Below, piece after piece: positions 1-8,320 of a stretch of DNA of 64,000 nucleotides. Source of the stretch: Exiguobacterium sp. RIT594 (GTDB lineage: Bacteria > Bacillota > Bacilli > Exiguobacteriales > Exiguobacteriaceae). The position numbers were made by a program, and so were the translations under genes. The notes under the pieces were generated by a model. It saw nothing but the letters and a program-made list of their open reading frames with translations. It had not been told where the DNA came from and did no database searches. The stretch is taken from assembly GCF_003339585.1 (NCBI RefSeq), contig NZ_QPKF01000001.1, positions 992,001-1,056,000 of the forward strand, in the 5' to 3' direction. The first letter of the stretch is position 1. Each line of letters starts with the position of its first letter.

Positions 1-2
1 GA

Positions 3-755
3 ACTTCTCCCAGCTTAACAGCAAAAACCGTCACGCAATTGAATAAAGGCGTCAAGGTGGCATCTTACGGGACAACGGGCAGCTGGACACGTATTTTATA
101 CAATGGCAGCTACCGTTATGTATCGACACAGTATTTGACGAAAACAGCACCAAGCAGTTCATCAAAACAATTAAACGTCCCGTATTACAATCAATACACA
201 CTCGGCTATCCGTCAGGCTGTGAGTTCGTTTCACTAAAAATGGCACTCGAATATAAAAAGAAAGCAGTTTCTGCTTCTTCTTTATATAATCAAATGCCGA
301 AAAGCATGGCAAACGCCACTTATAAAAACGGCAAGTATTACTGGGCAGATCCGGAAAAAATGTTTACCGGTAACCCGGCAGGAACACTCGATTATTATAA
401 AAACTGGGGCATTTATCCGAAAGGCATCCTGCCGCTCGCGAAAAAATACCGGAGTGGTGCCGTTGACATTTCTAAACAAGGGGTCAGCAAAATTGAAAGT
501 GAAATCCGGAACGGCAACCCGGTCATCGTTTGGGCGACCGTCGATTTCAAAAATCCGTACGGCTACTTCTCATGGATCAAGCCGGACGGTAAAACGTTTA
601 CAGGGTACCGCAACTACCACGTCATGCTCGTGACAGGTGTCTCAAGCAGCGCGTTTACTGTGTCGGATCCATACCGTGGAAAATACACGGTCAGCCGTTC
701 ACAATTTACGTCTGTTTACAATACGACAGGACAGTACGCATTATCCGTCCGTTAA
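3..755 (+). CDS. C39-family peptidase with N-terminal SH3-like domain (5' partial)
   Basis: The reading frame is already open at the left edge (first full codon at base 3), so the start and probably a signal peptide lie outside the window. The first ~40 visible residues look like a bacterial SH3 (SH3b) wall-binding repeat. After a Ser-rich linker comes a C39-like papain-fold domain: a Cys in a GYPSGCE context near base 219, a His in YHVMLVTG near base 618 and an Asp in VSDPYRG shortly after, which fit the Cys/His/Asp triad. Such proteins are usually secreted cell-wall-associated cysteine peptidases or amidases; the substrate cannot be told from sequence. The TTG at base 39 gives an in-frame start but lies inside the SH3 repeat, so I do not take it as the real start. 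Confidence 0.8.
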   Translation, partial: TSPSLTAKTVTQLNKGVKVASYGTTGSWTRILYNGSYRYVSTQYLTKTAPSSSSKQLNVPYYNQYTLGYPSGCEFVSLKMALEYKKKAVSASSLYNQMPKSMANATYKNGKYYWADPEKMFTGNPAGTLDYYKNWGIYPKGILPLAKKYRSGAVDISKQGVSKIESEIRNGNPVIVWATVDFKNPYGYFSWIKPDGKTFTGYRNYHVMLVTGVSSSAFTVSDPYRGKYTVSRSQFTSVYNTTGQYALSVR

Positions 756-762
756 TCGATTG

Positions 763-795
763 ACCGGTGAAGCCTTCCGCTTCACCGGTTTTTTT
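763..795 (+). terminator. Rho-independent terminator of the C39 peptidase gene
   Basis: A 10-bp perfect stem, ACCGGTGAAG (763-772) with CTTCACCGGT (780-789), is followed directly by a run of T, 8 bases after the stop codon. Confidence 0.9.
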
Positions 796-919
796 CATGG
801 CACGGATGTGATGGTAGAATGAGGAATGTTCCAAATTTAAAAGAATTGGGAATCGATTAAAAAGTCGTGTAAAATAATGACAACCTCGAACGCTTTCTCT
901 CGAAAGGAGTGGTAAAGAA

Positions 920-2584
920 ATGGATGAAAAACGACTGGAACAGCTGGAGCAGGAAATCGTCCGATTAAAAGCACGCGTCGATCAGTTGGAACGTCAGCCG
1001 GCGAAAGACCCACAACCGGAACCGGTCTCTTCCGTCGCACGACCTGCCGTCCGCCCGGCATTCGTCAAAAAGACCCGGACACCGGTCATAAAACAAGCGC
1101 GGACGCGGGATGAGTGGGAAAATGTCCTGGCGACGGTCTGGCTGCCGCGAATCGGGGCGATTTTTGCCGCCATCGGAGCGATTTTTCTCTTTTCCTACGC
1201 GTCGTTAGCGGGACTGATCAGTCCAGCCGTCCGGATTGGGAGTGGAGTCGTCATCGGCTTACTCGTCATGGCACTGGGGGAGTTTCAGTATGAGAAAAAA
1301 CGACGGGATCTCGGCGTCGGACTGGTCGCGACCGGGACAATCGTTTCCTTGTCCGCCTTATTTGCCGGTATGGCCTTATATCAATTTTATCCGCCGTTGT
1401 TGGCTTTTTTCCTGGAAATCGTCGTACTCGCCATCGTTTACGGATTGATGTTGTGGATGCGCTCGACGGCGTTACTCGTGTTAGTCTCGATTACCGGCTT
1501 TTTATTGCCGTTTCTCCAGTTAACGGATGAGCCGAACGTCTTCTTATTTTTACTGTATGAAGTCCTGTTATTTACCGCTTTAGTATTTGCCGTCCTTCGT
1601 CTGAAGGCGGTCAAAGCGTACCCGGTTACTGCCGGGATCTTTTTCCTGGCCCTTATCTTCGGCAGTCTCACCGTCAATTTTGAGACACGTCCCTTGATTG
1701 ACGAAATCACTTTACTCGGGGCATCTCTCATCGCCTATCTCGGTCTCGCGTACGTCGGGACCAAACTTCCGATCACCTACAATTACCCGAGCTGGATAGC
1801 GGGTGGATTCGTTCTGCTCAGCCTGTCCGTAGTCGACTGGCCGTTTGCTTACGGACTCGCGGTTCTGTTTGCACTCATCGCTTACGCCGTCGCGAATCGA
1901 ACGAAAGAGGCGTGGCAAAACGGCGTTGGACATGTTGCCATCCTGTTTGCGATTTCGCAGATTCCGGTCGATCCGCTGAGCTTCGGTGATCAATTCCGTT
2001 CACTCCTCTATGCTCTTATGATTGCCGGATTGTGGTTCATCAAGCGGCAGGAAGTACCGCATCAACGCTTTTTCGGAATTGTCGTATACGTGATGTTCGT
2101 CCTGTATACGATTGGAACGTATGAGACGTATCGATTCAACGACCGTTCGTATGCCGTCGCCGTATTCGGTCTGACGCTCGCGACGACAGCCTTCATCGTC
2201 TTGCTCGTCCGGACACACGGGGAAGCGATCTGGAAAAAGTATTGGCAAATCGTTCTGCTTTTTGCAGCGGCCGGTGTGTTCGTGACCTATACGCTGATCG
2301 TGATGGAACTGCCGTTTTACGCTACGCTTGATCAAACGGACCGGAGTACGACGTTATCTGTTGCCTACATCCTGTTATCGTTTGTCCTCGTGGCGATCGG
2401 CCGGATTCGCGGGACAGCGGCCTGGCGCCTGTCCGGTCTGCTGTTATTGTCGGTCAGTGCCGTCAAACTGTTGCTGTTTGACTTGTCGTTCTTGTCGTTG
2501 ATTCAAAAAGCGTTTGTATTCATCGGCTTCGGCATCGTCGCCTTTATCATTTCGCGGACGTATTTCAAGAAACGTGAATCCTGA
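920..2584 (+). CDS. DUF2339-type polytopic membrane protein
   Basis: The 554-residue protein starts with a charged coiled coil (EQLEQEIVRLKARVDQLERQ) and a basic Pro-rich linker to about residue 60, then has many hydrophobic segments to the C-terminus, probably 14 or more membrane helices. This arrangement matches the DUF2339 membrane family, whose function is unknown. The ATG at 920 has a good ribosome site (AAAGGAG, 903-909). It stands alone: a terminator precedes its promoter region and another follows its stop. The final KKRES tail suggests a cytoplasmic C-terminus. No catalytic motif is visible. Confidence 0.75.
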   Translation: MDEKRLEQLEQEIVRLKARVDQLERQPAKDPQPEPVSSVARPAVRPAFVKKTRTPVIKQARTRDEWENVLATVWLPRIGAIFAAIGAIFLFSYASLAGLISPAVRIGSGVVIGLLVMALGEFQYEKKRRDLGVGLVATGTIVSLSALFAGMALYQFYPPLLAFFLEIVVLAIVYGLMLWMRSTALLVLVSITGFLLPFLQLTDEPNVFLFLLYEVLLFTALVFAVLRLKAVKAYPVTAGIFFLALIFGSLTVNFETRPLIDEITLLGASLIAYLGLAYVGTKLPITYNYPSWIAGGFVLLSLSVVDWPFAYGLAVLFALIAYAVANRTKEAWQNGVGHVAILFAISQIPVDPLSFGDQFRSLLYALMIAGLWFIKRQEVPHQRFFGIVVYVMFVLYTIGTYETYRFNDRSYAVAVFGLTLATTAFIVLLVRTHGEAIWKKYWQIVLLFAAAGVFVTYTLIVMELPFYATLDQTDRSTTLSVAYILLSFVLVAIGRIRGTAAWRLSGLLLLSVSAVKLLLFDLSFLSLIQKAFVFIGFGIVAFIISRTYFKKRES

Positions 2585-2591
2585 ATCAGTC

Positions 2592-2635
2592 ATCCTCCCT
2601 CCGGACAATGCCGTCTGCAAGGGAGGATTTTTTTA
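2592..2635 (+). terminator. Rho-independent terminator of the DUF2339 gene
   Basis: Stem ATCCTCCCT (2592-2600) pairs with AGGGAGGAT (2620-2628), followed by a seven-T run. Confidence 0.85.
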
Positions 2636-2645
2636 TTGAAATATA

Positions 2646-2675
2646 TTGATAACGATTATCATTATCGACTATACT
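2646..2675 (+). promoter_or_regulatory. Fur-regulated promoter of the efe operon
   Basis: Bases 2648-2666 match the classical 19-bp Fur box GATAATGATAATCATTATC at 17 of 19 positions. It sits between a possible -35 TTGATA (2646-2651) and a -10 TATACT (2670-2675), so bound Fur would block the promoter. This fits iron repression of the three downstream iron-uptake genes. Confidence 0.85.
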
Positions 2676-2713
2676 GATTGATGAACTTACTTAATCATCA
2701 GGGGGAACCATTC

Positions 2714-3544
2714 ATGCGACATAACAAAACACTGACAATCAGTCTCTTATCCATGACGGCTTTACTGGGAGCCTGTACCGAACAACCCGCGACGACCGAA
2801 CCGGCAGCAGCCAAGCCGAATCAATTCGAGCAAGTCGTTGCCGATTACCGGACATATGCGATTGCGGAACTGGAACAGTTCACGAAGCAGACGGAAGCGT
2901 TCACGACAGCCGTCAAAGACGGTGACTTGGCACGGGCGAAAGCACTATATGCACCAACACGGATGCATTATGAGCGGGCGGAACCCATTGCGGAAGTATT
3001 CGGAGACCTCGATCCGAAAATCGATGCCCGTGAAGGGGACGTCAAAGCGTCGGAGTGGGGCGGCTACCATCGGATCGAACAGGGCTTGTTTGAAAAAGGA
3101 ACGACAAAAGGATACGAAGAGTATGCCGACCAATTGATGAAAGATGTCCACCTGCTCCGGGCGAAAGTCGAGACGGTCGAGGTGACGCCGGAACTGCTTG
3201 TAACCGGTGCGACTGATCTTTTAAACGAAGTCTCGACGTCAAAAGTCACAGGGGAAGAAGACCGGTATTCGCATACCGACCTGTATGACTTTGCAGCCAA
3301 CGTCCAAGGTGCGGAAAAAATTTATCATTTGTTAAATCCGGCTCTGAAAAAACAGGATGATGCCCTGTCGAAAGAGATTGCAGCCCGCTTTGCTGATGTG
3401 AACGGATTATTGGAAGCGAAAAAGAAAGATGACGGATACGTGCTCTATACCGAGTTGTCCAAATCAGATGTCAAACAATTGAGTCAAGCCATCAACGAGC
3501 TGGCGGAACCGCTCTCGAAGATGGGGATCGTACTGGAGGGCTGA
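2714..3544 (+). CDS. efeO: EfeO/EfeM-type iron-uptake lipoprotein (M75/imelysin domain)
   Basis: This is the extracytoplasmic component of an EfeUOB-type iron importer. The start is set at 2714 because a GGGGGA ribosome site lies 8 bases upstream and the product (276 aa) then begins with a lipoprotein signal ending in the lipobox LLGAC; an in-frame ATG at 2678 would place extra polar residues before the signal. The rest is an M75/imelysin-like helical domain with conserved acidic/His motifs (HYERAEP, EWGGYHRIEQGLF) thought to bind metal. E. coli EfeO also carries an N-terminal cupredoxin domain; here it is absent, so this is the short EfeM-like form. It is first in an operon with efeB (3-base gap) and efeU, under a Fur box. 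Confidence 0.9.
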   Translation: MRHNKTLTISLLSMTALLGACTEQPATTEPAAAKPNQFEQVVADYRTYAIAELEQFTKQTEAFTTAVKDGDLARAKALYAPTRMHYERAEPIAEVFGDLDPKIDAREGDVKASEWGGYHRIEQGLFEKGTTKGYEEYADQLMKDVHLLRAKVETVEVTPELLVTGATDLLNEVSTSKVTGEEDRYSHTDLYDFAANVQGAEKIYHLLNPALKKQDDALSKEIAARFADVNGLLEAKKKDDGYVLYTELSKSDVKQLSQAINELAEPLSKMGIVLEG

Positions 3545-3547
3545 ACG

Positions 3548-4789
3548 ATGACACGGACTACTTTAGAAGCCGGAGTCACCCGGCGTGACGTCCTGAAAGT
3601 CGCCGGTCTGACAGGGCTTGGAGCCGCTCTTTACGCAAGCGGACTCGAACGGTTTTTACCCCGTGCCCTGACGGCTCAGGCGACAGATCAAGTCCCGTTC
3701 TACGGCAAGTATCAAGCGGGTATTCTGACACCGCCCCAAAACCACGTCCAGGTCGTCGCCTTTGATGTCCAGACGACCCGGCGCGATGAATTGATTGATC
3801 TGTTGAAACGTTGGACGCGGGCATGCGCCCGGCTGACAGCCGGATTACCGCTCGGCGACGCGGACAGTGCCTATGTTCCTCCGGAAGATACGGGCGAAGC
3901 GGAAGGACTGTCAGCGGGCCACCTGACGTTTACATTCGGTTGCGGTCACAGTTTATTTGCCAAGGACCGGTTCGGGATTGGTCATAAACGTCCGGAGTTG
4001 CTGCGGGAGTTGCCGGTCTTTGATCTCGATCAACTGGATCCGCAATGGGCGGGCGGCGACCTCGTCGTCCAGATTTGTGCCGACGATCAACAAGTCGTGT
4101 TTCATGCGTTACGGAATTTGACCCGGATTGGTCGCGGTGTCGTCAAGATCCGCTGGACACAAGCCGGTTTTCAACGCTCCAAGGCGGCGGATGCAGCAGG
4201 TGGGACACCACGGAATCTGTTCGGATTCAAGGACGGGACGGGGAATCCAGACGGGACGCAGGACGCTGTCCGAAAACAACACCTCTTTTACCAGTGGCAG
4301 GACGGTTCACCTTGGTTGACGAACGGTAGTTTCCTGGTCGTCCGCCGGATCCAGATGCATCTTGAGGTATGGGACCGGACGATCCTGAAAGAGCAGGAGC
4401 GGACATTCGGTCGCGAACGCGCATCCGGTGCCCCGCTTGGGTCGAAAGAGGAATTTGCAGCGGTGACACCAAGCAAACGGACGGCGCACGGTGAAGCACA
4501 ACTTCCAAGTGACTCGCACACAGCAGTCGCCCACGGATCAGGAAAAGAACAACTGTTGCGCCGCTCCTATTCCTACCAGGCCGGGATTCACGAAACGACC
4601 GGTGCCCTCGATGCCGGCTTACTGTTTTTATCGTATCAACGGTCACCGGAACAGTTCATCACCATTCAGAGACGGTTAGCAGCGTCGGACCGTTTAAATG
4701 AATACATTACCCATCGTGGCAGTGCCGTTTTCGCCTGTTTCGGCGGAATTCAAAAAGGAGGCTACATCGGTGATGCGCTTTTTGCTTAA
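3548..4789 (+). CDS. efeB: EfeB, Tat-exported DyP-type haem peroxidase
   Basis: A 413-residue dye-decolourising peroxidase. The N-terminus has a twin-arginine signal (TRRDVLKVAG, then a hydrophobic stretch and ALTAQA), so the folded haem protein is exported by Tat. The GFKDGTGN segment contains the family GxxDG motif with the distal Asp; a His in PSDSHTAVAHG is the likely proximal haem ligand, followed by LLRRSYSY, typical of the family. In the EfeUOB system it is thought to oxidise ferrous iron or handle haem for uptake. It sits between efeO and efeU and its 3' end overlaps the start of efeU by about 17 bases, suggesting translational coupling. Confidence 0.92.
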   Translation: MTRTTLEAGVTRRDVLKVAGLTGLGAALYASGLERFLPRALTAQATDQVPFYGKYQAGILTPPQNHVQVVAFDVQTTRRDELIDLLKRWTRACARLTAGLPLGDADSAYVPPEDTGEAEGLSAGHLTFTFGCGHSLFAKDRFGIGHKRPELLRELPVFDLDQLDPQWAGGDLVVQICADDQQVVFHALRNLTRIGRGVVKIRWTQAGFQRSKAADAAGGTPRNLFGFKDGTGNPDGTQDAVRKQHLFYQWQDGSPWLTNGSFLVVRRIQMHLEVWDRTILKEQERTFGRERASGAPLGSKEEFAAVTPSKRTAHGEAQLPSDSHTAVAHGSGKEQLLRRSYSYQAGIHETTGALDAGLLFLSYQRSPEQFITIQRRLAASDRLNEYITHRGSAVFACFGGIQKGGYIGDALFA

Positions 4790-6455
4790 TTTCTTTTTAC
4801 CGGTACTTCTCTGTACGATGATCGGGATGCCGGTCGTTCATGCCGATGCGAAAACCGATGCCTTGTATGTTTCAATCGGTCAAGCTTTGTCGGCGGTCAA
4901 CGACGGTGACCGGAGCAGCTTACAGACAACGCTCGCGACGCTTGAACAGCAGGTCACCCGGTTGCCGGCTTCTGCCGAACAACAGAATATCGAACAGAAG
5001 CTGACGGTCGTCAAGCAGCAAACCGCTTTGCCTGCCGTCAAGCAGCAATTGACGGAATTGTCGACGGCGGTCCGGGCGCTGGAAAAAACCAAACAGCCGA
5101 AGGACGATTCAGCCGCTAAAAAACGGTTAAAAGAACTGTTCACTCTAACGAAGCAACTGAGAATGGCGACTGACATGTCCGAGCGTCAGCAGTTGCAGTC
5201 GGAATTGCTGACAGCCTGGACGGACCGGGAAACAGTCGTCCGGGAAACGAGCATCGGGCACTACGGTCAGGTCGAGATGGGGCTGTCCGCAATCCGGATT
5301 GCTTTGGCCCGTGAAACATTTGATCCGTCGGAGTTGAATCAGGCACTGGAGCAGTTTGATGCCAGTATCCGTTCTTTTCTGAACGGGGATACGGTGAAAG
5401 CCGCGAAGCAGACAGGTCTCGTCGAGTTGACCGCGTTACTGAGACAAGCGGACCAGCAACTCGCGAATCAGGACGTCCCGGCAGCGCAGAAAACGCTGAC
5501 GACCTTTATCGAACGTTGGCCGAGCGGGGAAGGGGAAGTCCGGACCCGGAGCAGTTCTCTGTATACGACGATTGAATCGGATGTACCCGTTTTGTTGTCG
5601 CGTTTAGATGAAACGATGGTAGCTTCCACCCGGACTGACTTAGCCCCGATCATCACGTCACTTGAAGTGTTAGCGCAGAAAACGACGTATTCGTTTGTCG
5701 ATGCGATGCTCGTCATGTTGCGGGAAGGGCTCGAAGCCTTGCTGATCATCAGCGCGCTCGTTGCCTTTACCCGAAAAGCCAAGGTGCCAGGCGAACGGAT
5801 GATTTGGAGTGGGGCACTGTTCGGATTGCTCGCGAGCGGCGCACTGGCGCTCGTGATTCAACAGTTCTTTTCAACGGCACTTGCTGCTGTCGGACGGGAA
5901 CAGATTGAAGGATGGACCGGACTGGCCGCAGTCTTGATGATGCTGCTCGTCGGTTCGTGGTTACATTCGAAAACGGCGGTTGCTTCTCGTCAAACGGAAC
6001 TGGCACTGAATCTGGCGGGACGGTCTTTGTTTGCCGTCAGCTTTTTGACGATTTTCCGGGAAGGGGCCGAAACGCTGCTGTTTTATGTCGGCATGGCCCC
6101 CGCCATGACATCGACCGCTTTAGCCGGAGGGATCGTGCTGGCAATTGCGCTCATCGGGCTTCTTTCGCTTGCTGTCATTTATTTAGGGGTTCGCTTACCA
6201 ATCAACCGGCTCTTTATAGGAGCGACCGGATTGATTTATCTCATGGCGTTCAAAATATTAGGTGCCAGTCTGCATGCCTTGCAAATTACGGGCCTCTTGC
6301 CGATCCATGTCATGTCATATATCCCGTCATTGCCTTGGATGGGGATCTATCCGACGTATGAGACAATCATTCCGCAAGTCGGACTATCTGTTTTAGTTGG
6401 TTTGTTGATCTATCTGAGACGTCGCTCTCCTTCGGGTCTTCGGAAAGCGGTTTAA
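4773..6455 (+). CDS. efeU: EfeU, FTR1-family iron permease with extracellular N-terminal domain
   Basis: About 560 residues. A signal sequence (MRFLLNFFLPVLLCTMIGMPVVHA) leads to a ~280-residue helical extracytoplasmic domain, then seven or so membrane helices. Two REGxE motifs typical of FTR1 iron permeases are visible: REGLE near residue 317 and REGAE near residue 429. The start is placed at ATG 4773 (GTG 4770 is equally possible) because AAAGGAGG lies at 4755-4761; the longer in-frame ATG at 4698 lies deep in efeB. The order efeO-efeB-efeU differs from B. subtilis, where the permease gene (ywbL) comes first. Transcription should be iron-repressed through the Fur box at 2648. Confidence 0.92.
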   Translation: MRFLLNFFLPVLLCTMIGMPVVHADAKTDALYVSIGQALSAVNDGDRSSLQTTLATLEQQVTRLPASAEQQNIEQKLTVVKQQTALPAVKQQLTELSTAVRALEKTKQPKDDSAAKKRLKELFTLTKQLRMATDMSERQQLQSELLTAWTDRETVVRETSIGHYGQVEMGLSAIRIALARETFDPSELNQALEQFDASIRSFLNGDTVKAAKQTGLVELTALLRQADQQLANQDVPAAQKTLTTFIERWPSGEGEVRTRSSSLYTTIESDVPVLLSRLDETMVASTRTDLAPIITSLEVLAQKTTYSFVDAMLVMLREGLEALLIISALVAFTRKAKVPGERMIWSGALFGLLASGALALVIQQFFSTALAAVGREQIEGWTGLAAVLMMLLVGSWLHSKTAVASRQTELALNLAGRSLFAVSFLTIFREGAETLLFYVGMAPAMTSTALAGGIVLAIALIGLLSLAVIYLGVRLPINRLFIGATGLIYLMAFKILGASLHALQITGLLPIHVMSYIPSLPWMGIYPTYETIIPQVGLSVLVGLLIYLRRRSPSGLRKAV

Positions 6456-6473
6456 GCCGTTTTTCAGTTTCAT

Positions 6474-6498
6474 GTTTTATTCATTATGTTTCGGGAAT
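6474..6498 (+). promoter_or_regulatory. Sigma-B-type promoter of the general stress gene
   Basis: GTTTTA (6474-6479), 13-base spacer, GGGAAT (6493-6498), close to the sigma-B consensus GTTTAA-N12..14-GGGWAW. It lies 52 bases before a gene of a known sigma-B-type stress family. Confidence 0.75.
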
Positions 6499-6549
6499 AA
6501 CTTTATATCGAGAGTAGATTGTTGGCTCGCATGAAGGAGAGGAAACAAG

Positions 6550-7011
6550 ATGATTGAAACAAGAATCGTACGGAACATGACAGCTGTCGACGCAGAAGTG
6601 ACGAGCTTGAAGTCAAGCGGCTATTCGAATAAACAAATTTACATCTTTGCGAAGGATGAAGAATTGGCGGAACGAATTGCCAATGACACTCAGACGTTGG
6701 CATATCGGGTAACAAAAAAATCATTTTTTGAGACATTGATGTCGACAGTCCGCAGCAACCGAAAAGACCGCATTGCCCAGTTGTCGGAACTCGGAATGAC
6801 AAAGGATGTAGCAGAAGATTTGGAAGAGGAAGTTCGCCACGGCCGGATTGTCATCGTCGGCTCAAAATCTGACTTACTGAATCCGGCGTTTGCCGCTTCT
6901 TATGTCGAAGATGAGACGACAGAGTACGGCGCAGGTGTTCCGAAACTCGAAGAGGAAGAAACGACGACGACCTTACCGGCTGACCAAAACGTCAAGTTGG
7001 ATAAAAAATAA
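6550..7011 (+). CDS. General stress protein 17M-like (YflT domain)
   Basis: A 153-residue soluble protein whose N-terminal ~105 residues match the heat-induced stress protein YflT domain (TRIVRNMTAVDAEVTSLKSSGYSN, then alternating helices and a hydrophobic GRIVIVGSK strand). The tail is acidic and Thr-rich (EEEETTTTLPADQ). In B. subtilis yflT belongs to the sigma-B general stress regulon, and the sigma-B-type promoter just upstream agrees. The biochemical role of the family is unknown. Ribosome site AGGAGAGG precedes ATG 6550. Monocistronic, closed by a long hairpin. Confidence 0.8.
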   Translation: MIETRIVRNMTAVDAEVTSLKSSGYSNKQIYIFAKDEELAERIANDTQTLAYRVTKKSFFETLMSTVRSNRKDRIAQLSELGMTKDVAEDLEEEVRHGRIVIVGSKSDLLNPAFAASYVEDETTEYGAGVPKLEEEETTTTLPADQNVKLDKK

Positions 7012-7055
7012 GGGACGCCGATTAAACAGGAACTGGCAACAGCATCAGTTTTCCG

Positions 7056-7097
7056 ACGAACAAGGGTGACGGAATCGAATCCGTCACCCTTGTTCGT
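7056..7097. terminator. Long hairpin between convergent genes
   Basis: A 17-bp perfect stem (7056-7072 with 7081-7097) lies between the convergent stress gene and the YolD-like gene. T runs are poor on both sides, so it may act as a shared terminator or as an RNA 3'-end stabiliser. Confidence 0.7.
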
Positions 7098-7107
7098 TTA
7101 TACACGA

Positions 7108-7455
7108 TCATTCTTTTATGGGTCTTCTATCGAGTGATTCATGTAAATTCATTACCTCATTATACGGAATATGACGCCGTAAACCGGTTGATGTTTTGAT
7201 TTCAATGATTCCGTGGGCGTGAAAAAGAGCGGTAACCGTTCCCGTCAATGCGGTCTCGGTTCCCCGGTCGAGGTAATGGACGGTTACCAGACTACCGCTT
7301 CGAATGGCATCTTCTAACACTTGTGGAAAAACAGTTTTTGTTTGTGTCGTCGGTCGGGCAGGATGCGTTTTGTACAAGTGTTCCAATTGCAGGATATGAT
7401 TCCGTGTCGTGCGTTGTCGCCACTTTCGCTCCGTTCGTTTCTTGGACTGTAACAC
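7108..7455 (-). CDS. YolD-like family protein
   Basis: A 115-residue protein with a very basic N-terminus (SKKRTERKWRQRTTRNH) and a C-terminal half resembling the YolD-like domain: a small beta domain with VTVHYLDRG, GTVTALFHAHGIIEIKT and the terminal RRHIPYNEVMNLHES. YolD-like proteins often occur beside Y-family DNA polymerases, but none is nearby here and their function is unclear. The start is GTG at 7455, with GGAGGTGG about 8 bases upstream. It diverges from the small ORF and gene at 7541-8320. Confidence 0.5.
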   Translation of the reverse strand: MLQSKKRTERKWRQRTTRNHILQLEHLYKTHPARPTTQTKTVFPQVLEDAIRSGSLVTVHYLDRGTETALTGTVTALFHAHGIIEIKTSTGLRRHIPYNEVMNLHESLDRRPIKE

Positions 7456-7540
7456 GTCGTTCCACCTCCGATAGAATCGTTTAAATGTAGACGAGACACT
7501 GCATCAAAATATTCCCCATTTATTTGGGAGATAAACCCGG

Positions 7541-7636
7541 TTGTGGAAGAGAAAGACACCGTACCGGAGCAAAGAAACAGAGGTTGGTTTTGAATGTCCG
7601 ATTTGCGGAAAAAGACTAGAAGTATGCCAGGAATAG
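7541..7636 (+). CDS. Putative 31-aa zinc-ribbon microprotein
   Basis: A short frame from TTG 7541 to TAG 7636 encodes 31 residues ending FECPICGKRLEVCQE. The CPxCG knuckle plus a third Cys nearby looks like half of a zinc ribbon. A GGGAG sequence (7526-7530) lies 10 bases before the TTG. Its stop codon merges with the ribosome site (TAGAGGAGGA) of the next gene, so the two could be translationally coupled. Basic N-terminal half (WKRKTPYRSK). The TTG start and small size keep confidence modest; the cysteines are the main argument that it is real. Confidence 0.45.
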   Translation: MWKRKTPYRSKETEVGFECPICGKRLEVCQE

Positions 7637-7651
7637 AGGAGGAACTGTCTG

Positions 7652-8320
7652 ATGGAACGAAGTACGTTAATTGCCCTTGAAAAACATTTATATGCCATTC
7701 AACTTGAACTGGACGGCCTTGCCCGTCTAATTACCAAACAGTTGATGCAACTCAGTCAAGTCGCCGCTTCAGTCGAACACTTCCGGCGGATGAGCTTTGA
7801 TTTATACCAAAAGCGGGAGACACTCGACCGGATCCCGCCCCAGGTTTTATATGAAACAGCGTTAGATTATGAAGATTTTCTCGATGAAGAGTTTGATGAT
7901 ATCCCACCATCCTGGGCATTACGTCAGGATGAAGCAGAAGCACTCGATCAGTTATGGTGGTTTGAGTTTTTCCGGATTCAGGCCGACGTGGAGGATTGGT
8001 TGAGTTTGTACCTGATTCGGCGTATTCGGGAAGATATCCGTTATGTGCCGCCGGTCATTGAAAAAAATGCGTACGCGTTATCCGATGATGCGCGGCAGGT
8101 TTTTTGGCGTCTGTTGCAACGATCCGTCGCCAAACCGTCTTCGAAAATCAAGGCCAACCAACTGTCTTGCCGGATGGGCATATCGGAGATTGCCCGGTAC
8201 GCACGGTTTAACCTGGAACGGACACGCCTGGCGATTGAAGAACTGACAGCACGGGGCATCATCTCGATTGAAGAAGAAAATGAAAAGCTGAATCTTCGTG
8301 TTCGTCTACAAGTGATTTAA
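7652..8320 (+). CDS. Unknown protein with C-terminal winged-helix-like region
   Basis: A 222-residue protein I do not recognise. Residues 1-60 are helical (LEKHLYAIQLELDGLARLI). The middle is acidic and aromatic (DYEDFLDEEFDDIPPSW, LDQLWWFEFFRIQADVEDW). The last ~65 residues look like a winged helix: NQLSCRMGISEIARYARFNLERTRLAIEELTARGIISI, then a short wing. This suggests a DNA-binding or regulatory protein, but no family can be named. ATG 7652 has a strong GAGGAGGA site that overlaps the stop of the preceding microprotein frame. Its last 15 bases overlap the convergent hydrolase gene. Confidence 0.75.
   Translation: MERSTLIALEKHLYAIQLELDGLARLITKQLMQLSQVAASVEHFRRMSFDLYQKRETLDRIPPQVLYETALDYEDFLDEEFDDIPPSWALRQDEAEALDQLWWFEFFRIQADVEDWLSLYLIRRIREDIRYVPPVIEKNAYALSDDARQVFWRLLQRSVAKPSSKIKANQLSCRMGISEIARYARFNLERTRLAIEELTARGIISIEEENEKLNLRVRLQVI

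Noticed and set aside
39-41. TTG at 39 as the start of the C39 peptidase
   Set aside because: The frame is open to the left edge and the residues before it continue the SH3-like repeat.
6440-6465. Terminator after efeU
   Set aside because: Only a 3-bp GC core (CGG/CCG) with A-T pairs; too weak to call, though a T run follows.
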